Notes under the pieces: generated by a model
Seen by the model: only the letters and a program-made list of their open reading frames with translations
What the model was told of the DNA's origin: nothing
The model's database searches: none
Assembly: GCA_963082875.1 (NCBI GenBank)
Contig: OY720097.1
Location: forward strand, 11,850,501-11,914,500
DNA from: Corella eumyota
Lineage: Eukaryota > Chordata > Ascidiacea > Phlebobranchia > Corellidae
DNA length: 64,000 bases
Direction of reading: 5' to 3'
Made by a program: the position numbers and the translations under genes
Part shown: positions 35,301 through 58,621 of the stretch, piece by piece
Layout of the letters: each line of letters begins with the position of its first letter
Position numbering within the stretch: position 1 is the first letter of the stretch

Positions 35301-38212
35301 ATGACTTCAACCGAAAAATATTGTCTATATGACAATTCAGAAAATACAAAACCAACCGCTTGCGTCGCAACAGGTCAGCCTTTTATTCTGTTTTTTTTTA
35401 AACAATTTATAAACTGTATTGTTATTATATAAAACTGTATCGTAAACTCATTATTTGTATACCAACAACAGTACGTTAAAGATGTTACCGTTGTCGAATT
35501 GTCGTAATTCCAACACGATCTATTGTGTTTTGTGTGGTGGTAATTAGTTTGTGATTTTTCTTGTAAAGGTGATATTCCGCTTTGGTTGAATGGAGACTTT
35601 TTGCGGAATGGTGTAGGCGAAGTAGATATTGGAGACGAATCATTTTCACACTGGTTCGATGGACATGCCATGATAAACAAGTACTAAAGCCTAAATATTA
35701 GCCTAGCCACGTGATTTTAAAAACTTTTGAATAGTATGAGGAATAATATGAATTTTGTTTTTAAAACATATGGCACACATGATATTATATTGCGTAGGCA
35801 AACAGCCTAACACAGTTTACTTCTTTTGATATTAACATTAGATTTTCTATACAAAACGGTCAAGTAATCTACAGCAGCAAATTTATAGAGTCTGAAATTT
35901 ACAAAACAAATCATAAACACAACAGAGTTATTTATTCCACATTTGGAGAAAGCATTCCTGATCCATGCAAAAATATCTTCTCAAGGTAACGGTAGCTATA
36001 ATTCTTTTTTTAATAATTTAAAGGCTACATTTGTGTTGTATTAACAAAACTTGTATGTGGAATGTTTCTAGGTTTTTTACAAAGTATTTTTCGAGACCTC
36101 CTGGTGACAATATAAATGTCAATGTTGCCAAGTTAGGAGACACATTTTATGCTACAACTGATTCAGCATGCGTGTATGAATTTGATCGCGAAACTTTGCA
36201 GAATAAAATTGAACCTTACATTACAACTGACGTGTGTGGAACTAGAATGTTAACCGCCCATCCACACACAGGTATGTTGCATAAAATCTTCTGTTTTTAG
36301 TATACAGTAAAAAAATTGTAAATTTTCATATTTTGGCCTTATTTGTTAAATAATACAGTGTAATACAGATCAAAACGGTGATTACTACAATATCGGGGCG
36401 AGGTTTGGAAAGCAGTCAGTGTACACAGTTTTAAAAGTTGATTCCAAAGATATGATTGGTCCAAACCCCATGCAACATCTTAAGGAAGTTGCGGAAATTC
36501 CCGCAGATGATACTTGGAATCCTGCCTATTTTCACAGGTAAGTAAGTTAACACAGTAAATATGTGACCGAATTATATTGTTTTTACTTGATTCTTTTTAA
36601 TATTTTGCTTGCTAGTTTTGCAATAACGAAAAATTACTTCGTTTTACATGAGCAAAACCTGAGAATGAGAGTTAGAAAGGTACTAACACCTGGTTTTGGT
36701 TGGGGTGGAATAAATGACTTGTTTGCCGAACAGAAAAATAAAGACTCAAAAGTAAGAAATAAATCTTGATGGTTAGCAATTGAATGTTATTTAAAATACT
36801 CTAGAAGACAAAGTGTATTTTTTTTAAATAGTAAATAATGCCACCTTGTTTCCCTTTAAAAAATTTCTAATTAAAATCGAATCGCCTAAAATCTTATGCT
36901 GTCTAAAAAAAATCTTTGTTTTGATTGTTAAGCAAATTTAGGACAAAAATCTTCTGGACAAGCCCTTTAAACTGAATCCCTTTTATACTTTTTCTGTAAA
37001 TTAAATCCTAATAAAAATTTATTAAGTTTCACGTGGTTTACAAAGAAACTGGAAAGCAACTTCCAATAAATTTTGCAACTGAAAGTCGCTTTTGTTTTCA
37101 TCACGTCAACGCATTTGAGGATAAAGTCGACGGATATAACGTCATCGTAATGGACATGATGTGCTCAAAGAAACCGTTGCTTACCCAAGTGTTAGTAAAA
37201 CAATTATTTTTTTTTTAAACTTTTGCGATTTCCATAAAAAAATATTTTGTAGGGATCTTAATGAGCTTCGGAAAAAGTCTCTGAAACAAAAGTTCCAGGA
37301 GCCGGAAATGCGAATGAGAGCTCATCGGTATATTCTTCCGCTAAACGTTGATGAGCAAACACCGAAAGGTTAATACACATCTTGTTAACCCATGTAATAA
37401 AGCATATTATTTGTAGAAAAATTTATGGGAAATTTATCGGCGAATTCAACAAAGTAATGATTTTTAGGGGTTAACCTCATCCATTACCCCGGTTTTACGT
37501 CAACTGCCGTCCTACAAGAAGATGGTACAATTTATCTTGAAGCTGATCTACTTGTTCCTGATAAATGTACTTCAACTGTTTCGACAACAGAACTACCGAG
37601 AATAAACTATAATTTAAATGGCCGTAAATATCGGTAAATACAAAAAATACTTGTAGTGTGTGAAAGGGCAATTCGTTTAACCAATATTTTTTTTAGTTAC
37701 ATTTACTGTGTTGGTACTCGCGAAGAGTTGATGTCTATATTAACCAAGATCGACGTTGTGACAAGGGAAATCAAAACGTGGAGTTTGGAGGTAATATTTT
37801 TGCCAACGTCATACATTTAAACGGCAATGTTAACTTTCCACTGTTATAATACATTATCAATACCGCTTTTTCCGTGCAAGTTTTTTAAATTTAATTGTTT
37901 TTTTTAATTTCAAAGGATTATTCTGTTTCTGAACCGGTATTTGTGCCAAGGCCAGACGCCACAGAAGAAGACGATGGCGTGGTCATATCGGTTGTTATCA
38001 GCAATATCGTGGAGAGGTCAGCTTTTCTACTTGTACTGGATGGCGAAACGTTTACAGAAATAGCACGAGCACAAGTAATTCAACAATTTTTTTATTAGTT
38101 TATGCAACTTTTTTATATAAAAAGAGTTTTTATTTGTAAATTGATATGTCGTTTTATTTTTAAGGTCAACAACAAGCCCCCTTTTGGATTTCACGGAATT
38201 TTTACCAGTTAA
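35301..38212 (+). CDS. BCO: Carotenoid oxygenase (BCO/RPE65 family), copy 2
   Basis: 12 exons: 35301-35373, 35569-35680, 35842-35985, 36072-36271, 36369-36537, 36616-36751, 37027-37190, 37253-37368, 37468-37633, 37697-37790, 37916-38074, 38165-38212; 526 residues. Every exon after the first has the same length and phase as in copy 1, while introns differ. The iron-site regions are kept: [27 protein letters not shown] and GFHGIF, as is [12 protein letters not shown]. One small difference is NGVG where copy 1 has NGPG. Exons 5, 9 and 11 are nearly identical to copy 1 but exon 10 is not. Function is as for copy 1; specialisation between the two is likely but not shown. Confidence 0.92.
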
Positions 38213-40417
38213 TATGTTATTACGTTTGTCATTAACCTTATGCTCGGCCTTTTTACATTTGTACCAGGCTTTGTACATAAATAATTGACACACAAATAAC
38301 ACAAACTTTAAATTATATATACACTTTATAACTTTTATCCTAACAGTATAGTTAAAAATCTTTATTTTTAAAACCGTGTGTTACCAATATTTTTATTATA
38401 TACTTCTGTGACTTATAAAAACTAAATTTTATTTATTATTGTATTATAAAGTGTTTTATGATTAAATTCCAAAGATTTATGTTAGAATTTTTTTATTTTT
38501 GTCATTGTATATCATTATCGTACTAAAAACCTAATAAAAAATTTACATTTATTTGCTAAACTTAAATATCAGTGTTTTTTTTGCGAAATCTTTGTAATTA
38601 TTTAATATGAAAATAAAGTCGATGTAAATATTATTAACCCGATTTTAATGCATTTTTACAAATTTGGATAATGTTACAAGAAAAGTTTGATCGTCCCGTA
38701 ATTTAGCCTAACGTTTAGGTGGCGATATATTAAAGGTTCTAATAACATATAACCATTACCCTGAAATGTTTATTAAGACAAGACGATCTCCCTAATTTAG
38801 AAATAGCCTAGGTACTCCGCTTTAACGGTTCAACGTTAAAACCAGTTTAGCTAACTCTGTTATATATCCTTGTATTATTAAGAACGGATAAACTTAAGGT
38901 TTAATACCAAAACACTAGAACGTACAATATTACAAATAAAAAAACACGTTAAAATACATTGAAAACACTATCACAGATTCACTTTACGATACGTCCACAC
39001 CGACCCGATACCCAGCCACAACTGATCAAACTTTTTTTTACAACGCAACGCAAAAATATTCGAAGGCCTATTTAAATTAAGGGCAACAAATCGTGGTAGG
39101 AAAGGAAGTAACGCTACAATTAAAATACACTTCGGGCAAAAGACCATAATATAGGGCACTTGAAACCTACGAGCTCCAGACATAAAAACGTTTAAGTTAC
39201 AGTAACAACAACAAAAATTAGTGTTTTTATACATTTAAACTGAATATTGTTTTTTAGTAAAATAATTTGTTTATTATTGTCCCCATACTTTAACGTTGCA
39301 TTAACCTTTTTTTTTAATATTGTTTTTTATGGCACATTTTTTATTTAATTCGATATTTTAGAAACATAAAGTTTAAAAGATGTTAGATCTGCAGACATTT
39401 TTAAAACAAAACCGTTATTAACTTATAGTACCTCCAAGCGCTTTATTCTTAACTGATATGCTGTGTGAGATGAATTAGAAATATCAGACGCGTTTACCTA
39501 AAATCTAAATTAGGATTCTATTTTTAAACAAACTTTAATATCAACTCTTAAATACAAGAATCGTGAAATAAGGTTATAAAATATGACTTTTAAGTGGTTA
39601 GCTATCTATTTTTAAAACGAAGCTTCTTCAACTTAATAAATGTCACATTTCTTAAGTAATTTGTATTGACATACATTTTTTTTTTTAAATTTTTTATTTT
39701 GGTTTTTCGCACATTGATAAAACTAAATAATAAATACGATATACAATTAATATTACAACAATGCGACGGAAAAATATAACAAAATCAATTTAATGATTTA
39801 AAACATGCCAAAAGTATTAATGTTTACATAAAGATTTTAAATATGTTATGGCATGGTCCCCAAACCCAACTTTTTAATAGCATATTAGGATTTCATGTCA
39901 TTAGGTTTTAATTAAACAAATATTTACAACTTTTGCAATGTTAAAATTATATAGAATTTAAAATGATGACTGTTTTTTTTCTCTTGAAATATTAAATGCG
40001 CTTAACTAAGTGATTTTATTTAAAACCGCCAAACGTCGCTTATAGCCGTACCACTGCGTTTAATATACTGCGGGAAAATCGAGAAAAACAAATTTCAAAA
40101 TTTGGAATTTTCCTTGCGATTTTAAATAACAAACAAGGCCGCGGTTTAGTCGTAATTTTTTTTTCAAGAGTCTGACATTTTTTAATTCGCATTAATCACT
40201 AATTGTTTTTAAAATAAATTTATCCGATGACGTTTTAAATGTCGGTTCCAATCGCAGGAACAAACTTACCTATAACTCATATCAACAAATTTCGCCACAA
40301 ATCTAAGCTTAAATAGAATATACCACAGCTAACATACTAAATTACATACATATTCATAGGAAAGTTTTAGCCAATGGCAATTTTGGTTAAAAATCTTCGC
40401 GGGCAAGCACTGGATTG
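38213..40417. other. Intergenic between oxygenase 2 and the TSP1 gene
   Basis: AT-rich; contains dispersed repeat copy B. An open frame at 38971-39234 (minus) shows no domain and is not called. Confidence 0.5.
39696..39869 (+). repeat. 174-bp dispersed repeat, copy B
   Basis: It aligns end to end with 20257-20430. Shared blocks include TATACAATTAAT-like, CATGCCAAAAGTA and TATGTTATGGCATG. About 85% identical by eye. Confidence 0.8.
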
Positions 40418-40517
40418 TGACGTCACGCGGCCAGATGACACCGGTCGAGGCTGATTAATATCAGTTCTAAAAAAAGCGAAGACCACAGGCTTTTTCCTGC
40501 TGAAAATTGTATAAAAA
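40418..40517 (+). promoter_or_regulatory. Core promoter of the TSP1-repeat gene
   Basis: A CRE/ATF-type TGACGTCAC lies at 40418-40426 and a canonical TATAAAAA at 40510-40517. A noncoding first exon probably starts near 40540 and ends at 40639 (AAG, then donor GTAAGG). It is spliced to the acceptor at 40785-40786. Confidence 0.6.
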
Positions 40518-40786
40518 GCGCTTCAAACAGCTTAAAAATTATCAATTTAACAAGTCAACTTGAAGAGTTATCTTGTAAAGAATACAAAAGAAATTTGATT
40601 TATCAAATAGTCGAACTACTTCAAACTATACGAACGAAGGTAAGGTTTTATACTAAATTGTATGCAGCGTAATTTTCTGTAAATATTAAAAGAAAAAAAT
40701 TGTGTAATGAAAAAACTATACTTTCATACCAATCAAGTGGTAGAAGATTTTTTTCGGAAATAAAACTAACTAACCCTTTTTTTCAG

Positions 40787-43700
40787 AACGTTACCATGAA
40801 GTGTATGATTCTAATAAGTCTTGCCGTAATGGCAGCAATGACAAATGCGCAATCAGGTATTTAACCAGTTAAAGGCTACTACTTTCCAATCAATAAAATA
40901 AATATAGCTTAAAATGTTAAAGATAAGCAGTTAAATATTATTATGATTACGATTTCACCAAAATTATCATTAATATTTTTACTATTCAGATTGCGCCCAA
41001 ACAGCGTTGATGACAACAATAATACAAGGTAAACATAAAAATCAAATAACATCAATTGCGACTTCTCAATTTACTACAAATTATTAAAATTGAAATTTCA
41101 TTCTAAAATCTTGCTTAATTTAAAACCGTGTTTTGTAACGCTATTTTATGATCACTTAAGGGTCAACTATCCCCTGCGTTATGGACCCATGCGATCCAAA
41201 AAGCCCAGTTGTTACCCCTTCACCAGACTGTCCAGATCATTGTTTTAAAAGCACCGATGAAACTCAATGTTACAGCAGACAAGGTTTGTTTTTCAGCAAA
41301 AAGCTCGATTTAAGCTGTTTTTTGTAAGTGCAAAACGCATAAAGTGGATTTTGTAAATTATTAAAGTTCGCAAATCTATAAAATAACAATAATTATACTT
41401 ATATAATCAAACTATAACTATTAACCCGCGCACTCATTTTATAGCTGCGGCAACTCCTGAAGATGATACAAATGTTGGTGAATTCTCGACAGCTTTAGCT
41501 GATGCACAAAGGTTCTTCGAAATAGGTAAACTAAGATAAAATTAGGTTATTAAACCACATTTAAATATGTCTACTTTTTAATGCCTGCTTGTTCAAATTT
41601 ATTTTCGATTTATTGTATTAGACTAAGACAACAAAATATTGATTTTTTAAAGTACAAATATTTTCACAGCCCAGCCACCTGCAGGACTTTCAGGTCTTTT
41701 GTGCGGCGGCCCAAATTTTCCACGAGGATGTTCCATTGACCCATTTAGCCCTAATCTTTACCGTCTACTTATCCCACCTATAAATATTCCGTACTGTCAT
41801 AGGTGAACAATTATTCAATTTAAAAAATTCTCCCAGTAAATTTTCATTAAGGTTTTAATATCTAATGTAAACTCAGACTTTGTTAAAAGCTTTAAGACTA
41901 TATAAAACAAATCGTTTATTTTTATAATTTAGAATCCCTTGTTCGGAAGACCACACCTTAGATGGAGACCGTTTTAGATGTCACTCTAATCCAGGTTGTT
42001 ATTACGATGTCGAACTTGCTAACGTTCGACAACAGTTTGGGCATACCATTTTAGCCGGTGTTCCAGTTTGCCATCGTGTTATCCGCAACAAAAAATTTCA
42101 CCAGTTGGCCAACCAATACATCCAAGTAAATATCCCTACATAATTCATTATAGAACATGACTGAATTAATTTGGTTAAAAAGGTGCTTTAAGGTGCTTCA
42201 AGGTATCCAAAATAACCATCAATATACTATTATTTTAGAGCGGTCAGTCATGGAATGGACTTCAAGAGCAATGTTTTCTTCAAGAACACCAAGACGAAAT
42301 TTTTAAACAAATGCCCGGTTGTTACTCCTTGGATGTTTTTAGATACATTGGAATTAAACCCAAAATCGCAGGATGGACTGGTGAGTTAAATTACTTAACA
42401 CTCCTTCTTGATTTTTTTTTGCAAATTACGATATTAGTTGCTTATTAAAAGAATGAAATGTTTTTTTTTCAGGAATTACTAAGCGAGAATGCGTTTTAAT
42501 CGGGGGCTGTGCATCGTCCAATGGTTGCCATTATCCTTCAAAACTTGATGCAGTTCAGATTCGATCAGGAAGCGATCCGGATCAAAACTCATTTTTTGGA
42601 GCCAAAAACTCATTTGGGCAACCTATCTGTCTTCCATTTCAACAAGATACCCCACAAAACTACTTTAGCAGCTACACCATGTGCTTGCAATCTGGATGTG
42701 TTCTTGATTCCTCTGTTAACCAAAACGCCATACAACAACAGTTTTACATCCTAGTTACAAGTGATGCTATAGCACAGGAGTATAAAAGTCAATTCTGGAC
42801 CTTGGTTCTTCAGGGAGTTATAAACCCAACCAACTGGGAAATGCAATATAACCGACTAAGAAATAGGCGAAATCCACTAACCGGTTTAGGAGGCTTTGCA
42901 TCGTTGTTCCCTGGACCAACAACGCCAGCTCATAACAACGCAGAAACTTTACTTGCCTTTTCTTTAACATTGCCCAACGACACAGATTCTGGAAGACATC
43001 TTGGAAATATTCAAACTGGAAACACAGGATTTCCTTTTCCAGGAGGATTTCCCGGTTTTCCATCTGGTGTCCAACAACCAGTATTTCCCGGTTTTCCAAT
43101 TGGCGGCCAACAACCAGGATTTGGTCCATTTCCTCCGCAATTTCCCTCCCCAGGACTCGGCCAATTTCCATTCCCAGGTCAGCAACCATGTCCTTACGAC
43201 ACTTTTGGACTTCCATTAACCGGAAAAAACACAGGTTGTTGTGATATAAACCTCTGCTATATTCCACGCAGTCAAATCTTCAATCAATACTCCGGCGAAG
43301 CTTCTTACTACGAACAGTGGGGAGGGTGGAGCGAGTGCTCTAAAACTTGTGGAAATGGACGTAGACGTAGATCACGAAGTTGTGTAGCACAATTCCAAAA
43401 GAACTGCAACCCATCCGAGTTGACCCAAGAGGAAGAAGTGTGTAACTTAAAAGAGTGTCCCGTGTGGGGACCCTACGGTAGATTTGGCGCCTGCAGCAGA
43501 ACATGCGGAGGTGGAAAGCAAAGACAGACCAGATCATGTCAACAAGGAAATTGTGAGGGAAAAGATTACAGAGAACGAAATTGCAACACTGGGTCATGCC
43601 CGACATACACTCCCTGGGGACAGTATTCACCGTGCCCAGTAACTTGCGGAGAAGGACAACATCAACGTCGACGAACCTGCCAAAACCCTGGAGCATACGG

Positions 43701-43962
43701 GTGCAACAATGACCCATCTAATTTAACAGACACAAAAACATGCAAAATTTTCTGTGGCGAAATCAAAACCGTGCTCGGAGATTGCTTGCCTTACCCAAGT
43801 TGCTACCAGACGGCTCGCCAAACCTGTCAACAAAATAACGGCGCGCAAGGCTACTGCTCGGCTAGGCTACAGAGTGGATATCGGAGGTGTAGAGATGGCC
43901 AGTGCCAATTCTGTGGTTCCTTTGTTCAATGTCCACCAGTGCCCCGAGGACCTATTCCCTAA
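40787..43962 (+). CDS. Secreted protein with three thrombospondin type-1 repeats
   Basis: Start codon at 40796. Coding exons: 40796-40856, 40990-41028, 41161-41283, 41445-41525, 41670-41802, 41933-42125, 42239-42380, 42473-43962; 753 residues. A signal peptide (ILISLAVMAAMTNAQS) is followed by Cys-rich blocks, some weakly trefoil-like (RFRCHSNPGCYYD). A low-complexity linker rich in Gly, Pro, Phe and Gln follows (about residues 400-460). Then come three type-1 repeats: WGGWSECSKTCGNG, WGPYGRFGACSRTCGGG and WGQYSPCPVTCGEG. The first has a WxxW C-mannosylation motif. The C-terminal ~60 residues hold ten Cys. There is no transmembrane segment, so it should be an extracellular matrix, tunic or mucus component (inference). 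Poly(A) signal AATAAA at about 44116. Confidence 0.85.
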
Positions 43963-45610
43963 TTAATGTTGCAACACGTGGTTCAATATTAAACGTTTTA
44001 AAGCTTAACTAGTACAAGTTATCTAATAGATTATTCTAAATTTTATATATATACATTAATTGAACCCGTAAGATGTTATGTTATGTGAATTTTAGTATCG
44101 TTTCGAATACTCAATAATAAATTATTATGTAACCAAAATGTTTTTGTTTAAATGTGTGCTTATTTTAAAATAAGTGGCGGCCACAAAACTTGCCTTAAGT
44201 AAAATATTAGTTGGTTATTTAGCCTCAATTTGCGTCCGCTTACGATAAAACCAATTGTTCATTACGTTTATTGATTGGCCTAAGAAGGACGATAAAGAAA
44301 AGAGACATAAAAGGAAAATAAGAACATAAATACTGGTCACGTGACAAAGACAGCAAAGACAAAAAAAATATAAGTTTTTGCAAAAAAAAAACGTTCAAGT
44401 TTAAAACCCATGCACACAAGTAATAAAAAGATTCTAACTCTTTGCCCGCTCTTTGGGTACATTTTACAGACTATTTTAAGAAAAACCAAGAAATCTTAGT
44501 CAAGGGATTAGGAAAATACTGTTCAAAGCCATTGTAAAATATACAACGACGGGACGCAAATATGGCACAAAAAAAAACTTTTAGAATTGCAACAAGTAGA
44601 ACATTATATTTTTTAAACAAGAACTTAAAAAATTAGTCAAATCGGATTTAATAAAAATCGAATGCAAATGCATATACCCAAAACAACGTGATAAATTGCG
44701 CAAAACTATGGTTAAAAACATTTTCTATGAAGAAGTAAAAAGAGACGATAAAAACGCACGCCACAGACGATGAAAAATCACGTCACAGAACTCAGGGTTT
44801 TCCCCAAAAGATCGATGTCAAACAGTGTTTCCAAATCAGAACAGTGATATCACCGTCTCGCGTTAGATTAGATCAAAATCATAGATAAAATAAACAAACA
44901 AATAAAAAGCGGGCATCACGTGCTCGTGATGTCATAAACAAAATATGTTGCAGCAAAATTGGTATATAGAGCTATATGGAAAATAAGCATATACTAAACA
45001 AGAAAAAAATACGCATAGAGTAATATATGTACGATTTTGGTAAAATATTATTTCGTAAAAGCTCAAACGGACCAAAGCACCGATAACGTCACGTTTTGGT
45101 TACAGAAATCCCCAAGCTTCTTGCAACGGCTTAAATGTAACGACAACTACATAGAGTTTTAACAGTGGAAAGGCAAAAAAGGAAATGGGCGTCTAAATAA
45201 TCGATGTTTAAAGTTTCTAAACATCTATTCGAGGTTAATTAAACAGTCTTGTCTAAAATTATTTAGTTTCAGTAAATAATTGGTCTAATCCTAAGCATAT
45301 TGCGCTTTTATCGTTTTTATTGAACTTCTAAAATTTGTTTTTCGAGGGTCAGGCAGTGTAAGGAAGCAGCTTTGTAGAATAGGCAAAAGCTAATTTATGA
45401 CAATTTTTGTGACGTCACAACCGCGCGGTTATGACGTCACGCAAAGAAAAAGAACTTTCGAAAAGGAAGAGAGAGATCAACCGTTTGACTTTTAACAATT
45501 TTTAGAAAAACAAACTAAAAATAAGAGAGAATTTTTTTAAAAAAGATGAAAAACTATTGCTTTTGTTGATTATTGCGCAAAGATGACGTCATAGAAAAGT
45601 TTTGCTGGCG
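43963..45610. other. Convergent intergenic region, TSP1 gene and MLK gene
   Basis: It holds the two 3' UTRs. A 32-bp palindrome (45409-45440) and another TGACGTCA (about 45584) lie at the MLK end. No exon was seen. Confidence 0.5.
45409..45440. promoter_or_regulatory. 32-bp palindrome with two outward CRE sites
   Basis: The left half GTGACGTCACAACCGC and right half GCGGTTATGACGTCAC are reverse complements at 15 of 16 positions. Each half contains TGACGTCA. It starts about 170 bp after the MLK stop, so it may be in the 3' UTR. Confidence 0.7.
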
Positions 45611-56224
<10,614 letters not shown>

Positions 56225-56267
56225 TGACGTCACAGAGAAATGGGCGGAGCGTCGTTTGCGCTTATAA
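56225..56267 (+). promoter_or_regulatory. External promoter of the SRP RNA gene
   Basis: A CRE/ATF site TGACGTCAC lies at 56225-56233, about 67 bp before the RNA start, and a TATA-like TTATAA at 56262-56267, about 30 bp before it. Human 7SL genes also need an upstream ATF site, so the arrangement fits polymerase III transcription of a real gene. Confidence 0.65.
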
Positions 56268-56291
56268 GCGCTTTTTACCGGTAGAATACTC

Positions 56292-56588
56292 GCCGGGCGT
56301 TGTGGCGTGCGTCTGTAATCCAGTTACTTGGAGGCTTGAATTGGAGGACGGCTTGAGACTGGGAGCCCTGCGGCGATCTAGCCCATGTTGATCGGGTGTC
56401 CGCGCTAAGCTCAGCGTCAATATGGGCGCTTCGGGGGAGCCTGAAGTGTCCAGGTTGTCTAAGGAGGAACGAACCGGGCCAGGCCCTAAAGGGAGCAGCC
56501 AAAAGTTCCCACGTTGATCAGTAGCGGGATAGCGCCTGTGAATGGGTGGAGCGTCGCAGCCCAGCCAATATAGCAGGACCCAATTCTT
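56292..56588 (+). ncRNA. RN7SL: Signal recognition particle RNA (7SL)
   Basis: About 297 nt, far richer in GC than its surroundings. It matches the 7SL sequence and order: 5' GCCGGGCG and TGTAATCC of the Alu domain; GATCGGGTGTCCGC, CTAAG and TCAATATGG; a helix 6 hairpin with a GGAG loop; GTTGTCTAAGGAGG, GAACCGGGCCAGG and GGAGCAGCC of helix 8, the SRP54 site; GTTGATCAGTAGCGGGAT and CGCCTGTGAAT; and the 3' Alu end CCAGCC..AGCAGGACCC. The apical loop of helix 8 reads TAAA closed by CCC/GGG where human has a GNRA loop. The RNA scaffolds the particle that targets secretory proteins to the ER. It appears complete, with a promoter and terminator. Confidence 0.95.
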
Positions 56589-56591
56589 TTT
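56587..56591 (+). terminator. Polymerase III terminator of SRP RNA
   Basis: A run of five T directly follows the 3' end of the RNA. Confidence 0.7.
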
Positions 56592-58621
56592 GCATTTTTT
56601 AAATTAAAAAAAATAGTGGAATATAATAAATAATAAATATGCTTATCATAAAATTTAAAAACTTTTTCTTTTAAATATTTTAGTTACACTTTTTCAACTA
56701 AGCGCAGTCCATACACACCAAATCTGTATAAACTAAGGTTTATGCATTCGTGGGTTTATAATAACAACACCTTATTAGTAATCGTTTGTTTGATAGACAT
56801 AAAGGAATTAAATAATTAAAATAGGTTTAATTCAAAAAAATATTAACATAACTACTACAAAGCATAAGGAAATACCTGGCTTCACCACTTAAGTTTATTT
56901 GATTTTCACTGCTATAATGCTGTAAATCCCTTTAATAAAAAAATTCAAAAATCTGTGAATTAATCACAGGGATTTTACTTATTACAAAATATTTTTAACT
57001 GTTAAATTTAGCTTGGTCAAGTTTACTAAGTTTGTCCAGATCGAAGATAATAAAATTTTTAAACAAAATATTTAATTTATTGTTTTTTATACTGCTTTCA
57101 GATTTAAAAAATGCGTTAAATGTTAAAGACTTCTCTAATGTCTAATATTCTAAAAATAATTGATATGACTCACCCCTTTAGAAAATTATTATTTAGTAAA
57201 TAGAATCCAAGACAAAAATGTCTACAAAATATATTAAGGGTGACTTCAGACAGTTTGTAATATTCAAATCAGTAGGTTACTTTTTCGGTAGCAATATATT
57301 GTATTATTAATATTCTAAATATAGGTGTTTCTTAGCCAAAAACATAAACATACGTCTGTGTAGACTTTAAAGTATTAGGAATGGGAAATATGTGAGCTTT
57401 ATCTTTACAGGAATGACAAGGCGAAACACAGATAGTATGCATAGTTATAGACTTTAGCAAGTGTAACCACCACGTATGACATAACAATCAGTCATTCACT
57501 TTAAGGCAACAGACCCGCCTTAGGAAAACGGAAGGATGTTAATAAATAAAGTTTAATACGCCAATAACACGGGCTCTGAAAGTTTTATACGGAAGTTAGT
57601 CAGCCGTAAGTCATTATACGTAAGCTTATTAGCACTACTGCGTAGTATTCGGACGCTTTAATATAGGTAACTTGCCTTGGTTTGTACCAAAACAGCCATG
57701 ACTGTTTTAATGTTCACTGGACCATGTGTAAATAGAACCGAGTATAAAGAGAAAAAATATTTTTATAGTTTTTAATCAAAGTTAGTTGTTCATATAACTA
57801 TTGACTCTACAAGAAAAGTATTCTATTAACAATGTAAACACTGAAAGAAAAATTATAAATGCTTGCTAGCTATTAAAGGAAGTTTAGTGCTGGGCCTACG
57901 CATAACATACAAAAATAAAAAGGCTAGTTTTAAGAATTTGTGGAATTTGGTATTTAGATTTCTTAATAACTGAATTTTAATTTAGTTAATAAGTAAGTAC
58001 GCAAACACCACCGTCAGTCTTATTAGCCACATCACGTTACTTACCGATTTATACGAAATTAGCTGTGACCTAGATTATACCAAATTTAAAAAGTAAAACA
58101 AGTCAATCTTTGAGCACATACATAGATATTTAAGTATTGTTTAGGTTTAAATTGAAATGGGTATGGCATGGGTGCTATACTGTTATTATTCTAAAGTGGA
58201 CCAGTCTATCGTTACTTAAGCTATATGCACAGTGACAGGATATTTATAGCCCAAACACTAACAATAATATAAAGCAAGATTTGTCTATAAATAAATTTAT
58301 ATGAAAACGATTTTAGTATATTATGTTTTATAGTACTATTTTGTAATTAGTAATATTTATTTATTGGTTCGTATTGCTGGTGTATGATGTAATAAAGTCA
58401 ATAAGCCTGTTTTTAATGTTGGATTGTGATGCAACGATGTAAATGAAAAAGTGACTGCTTTAATTTAATTAGCAAATACCAGTCAGCACATATGTTTTAA
58501 TTTTATGCTTTACATATTTTTAAATATGTACATTTTTGTGCGTTTTTAGAACCATTACTAATAGGCTAAATAGAGTTAGAGTTACATCAGTTAGAAATAT
58601 AAACTAGGTTTTAACTTAACT
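56592..58621. other. Intergenic between SRP RNA and the Munc13-like gene
   Basis: 2 kb, AT-rich, no open frame of note, RNA or clear repeat. It presumably contains the promoter or 5' UTR of the downstream gene. Confidence 0.45.

Noticed and set aside
38971-39234. 87-codon minus-strand open frame
   Set aside because: No recognisable domain and AT-rich flanks without promoter or splice signals.
42818-43717. Long antisense open frames
   Set aside because: They lie opposite the TSP1-repeat exon, whose Cys, Trp and repeat pattern is clearly real.
56275-56502. Minus-strand open frame of 75 codons
   Set aside because: It overlaps the SRP RNA and reflects its high GC content.
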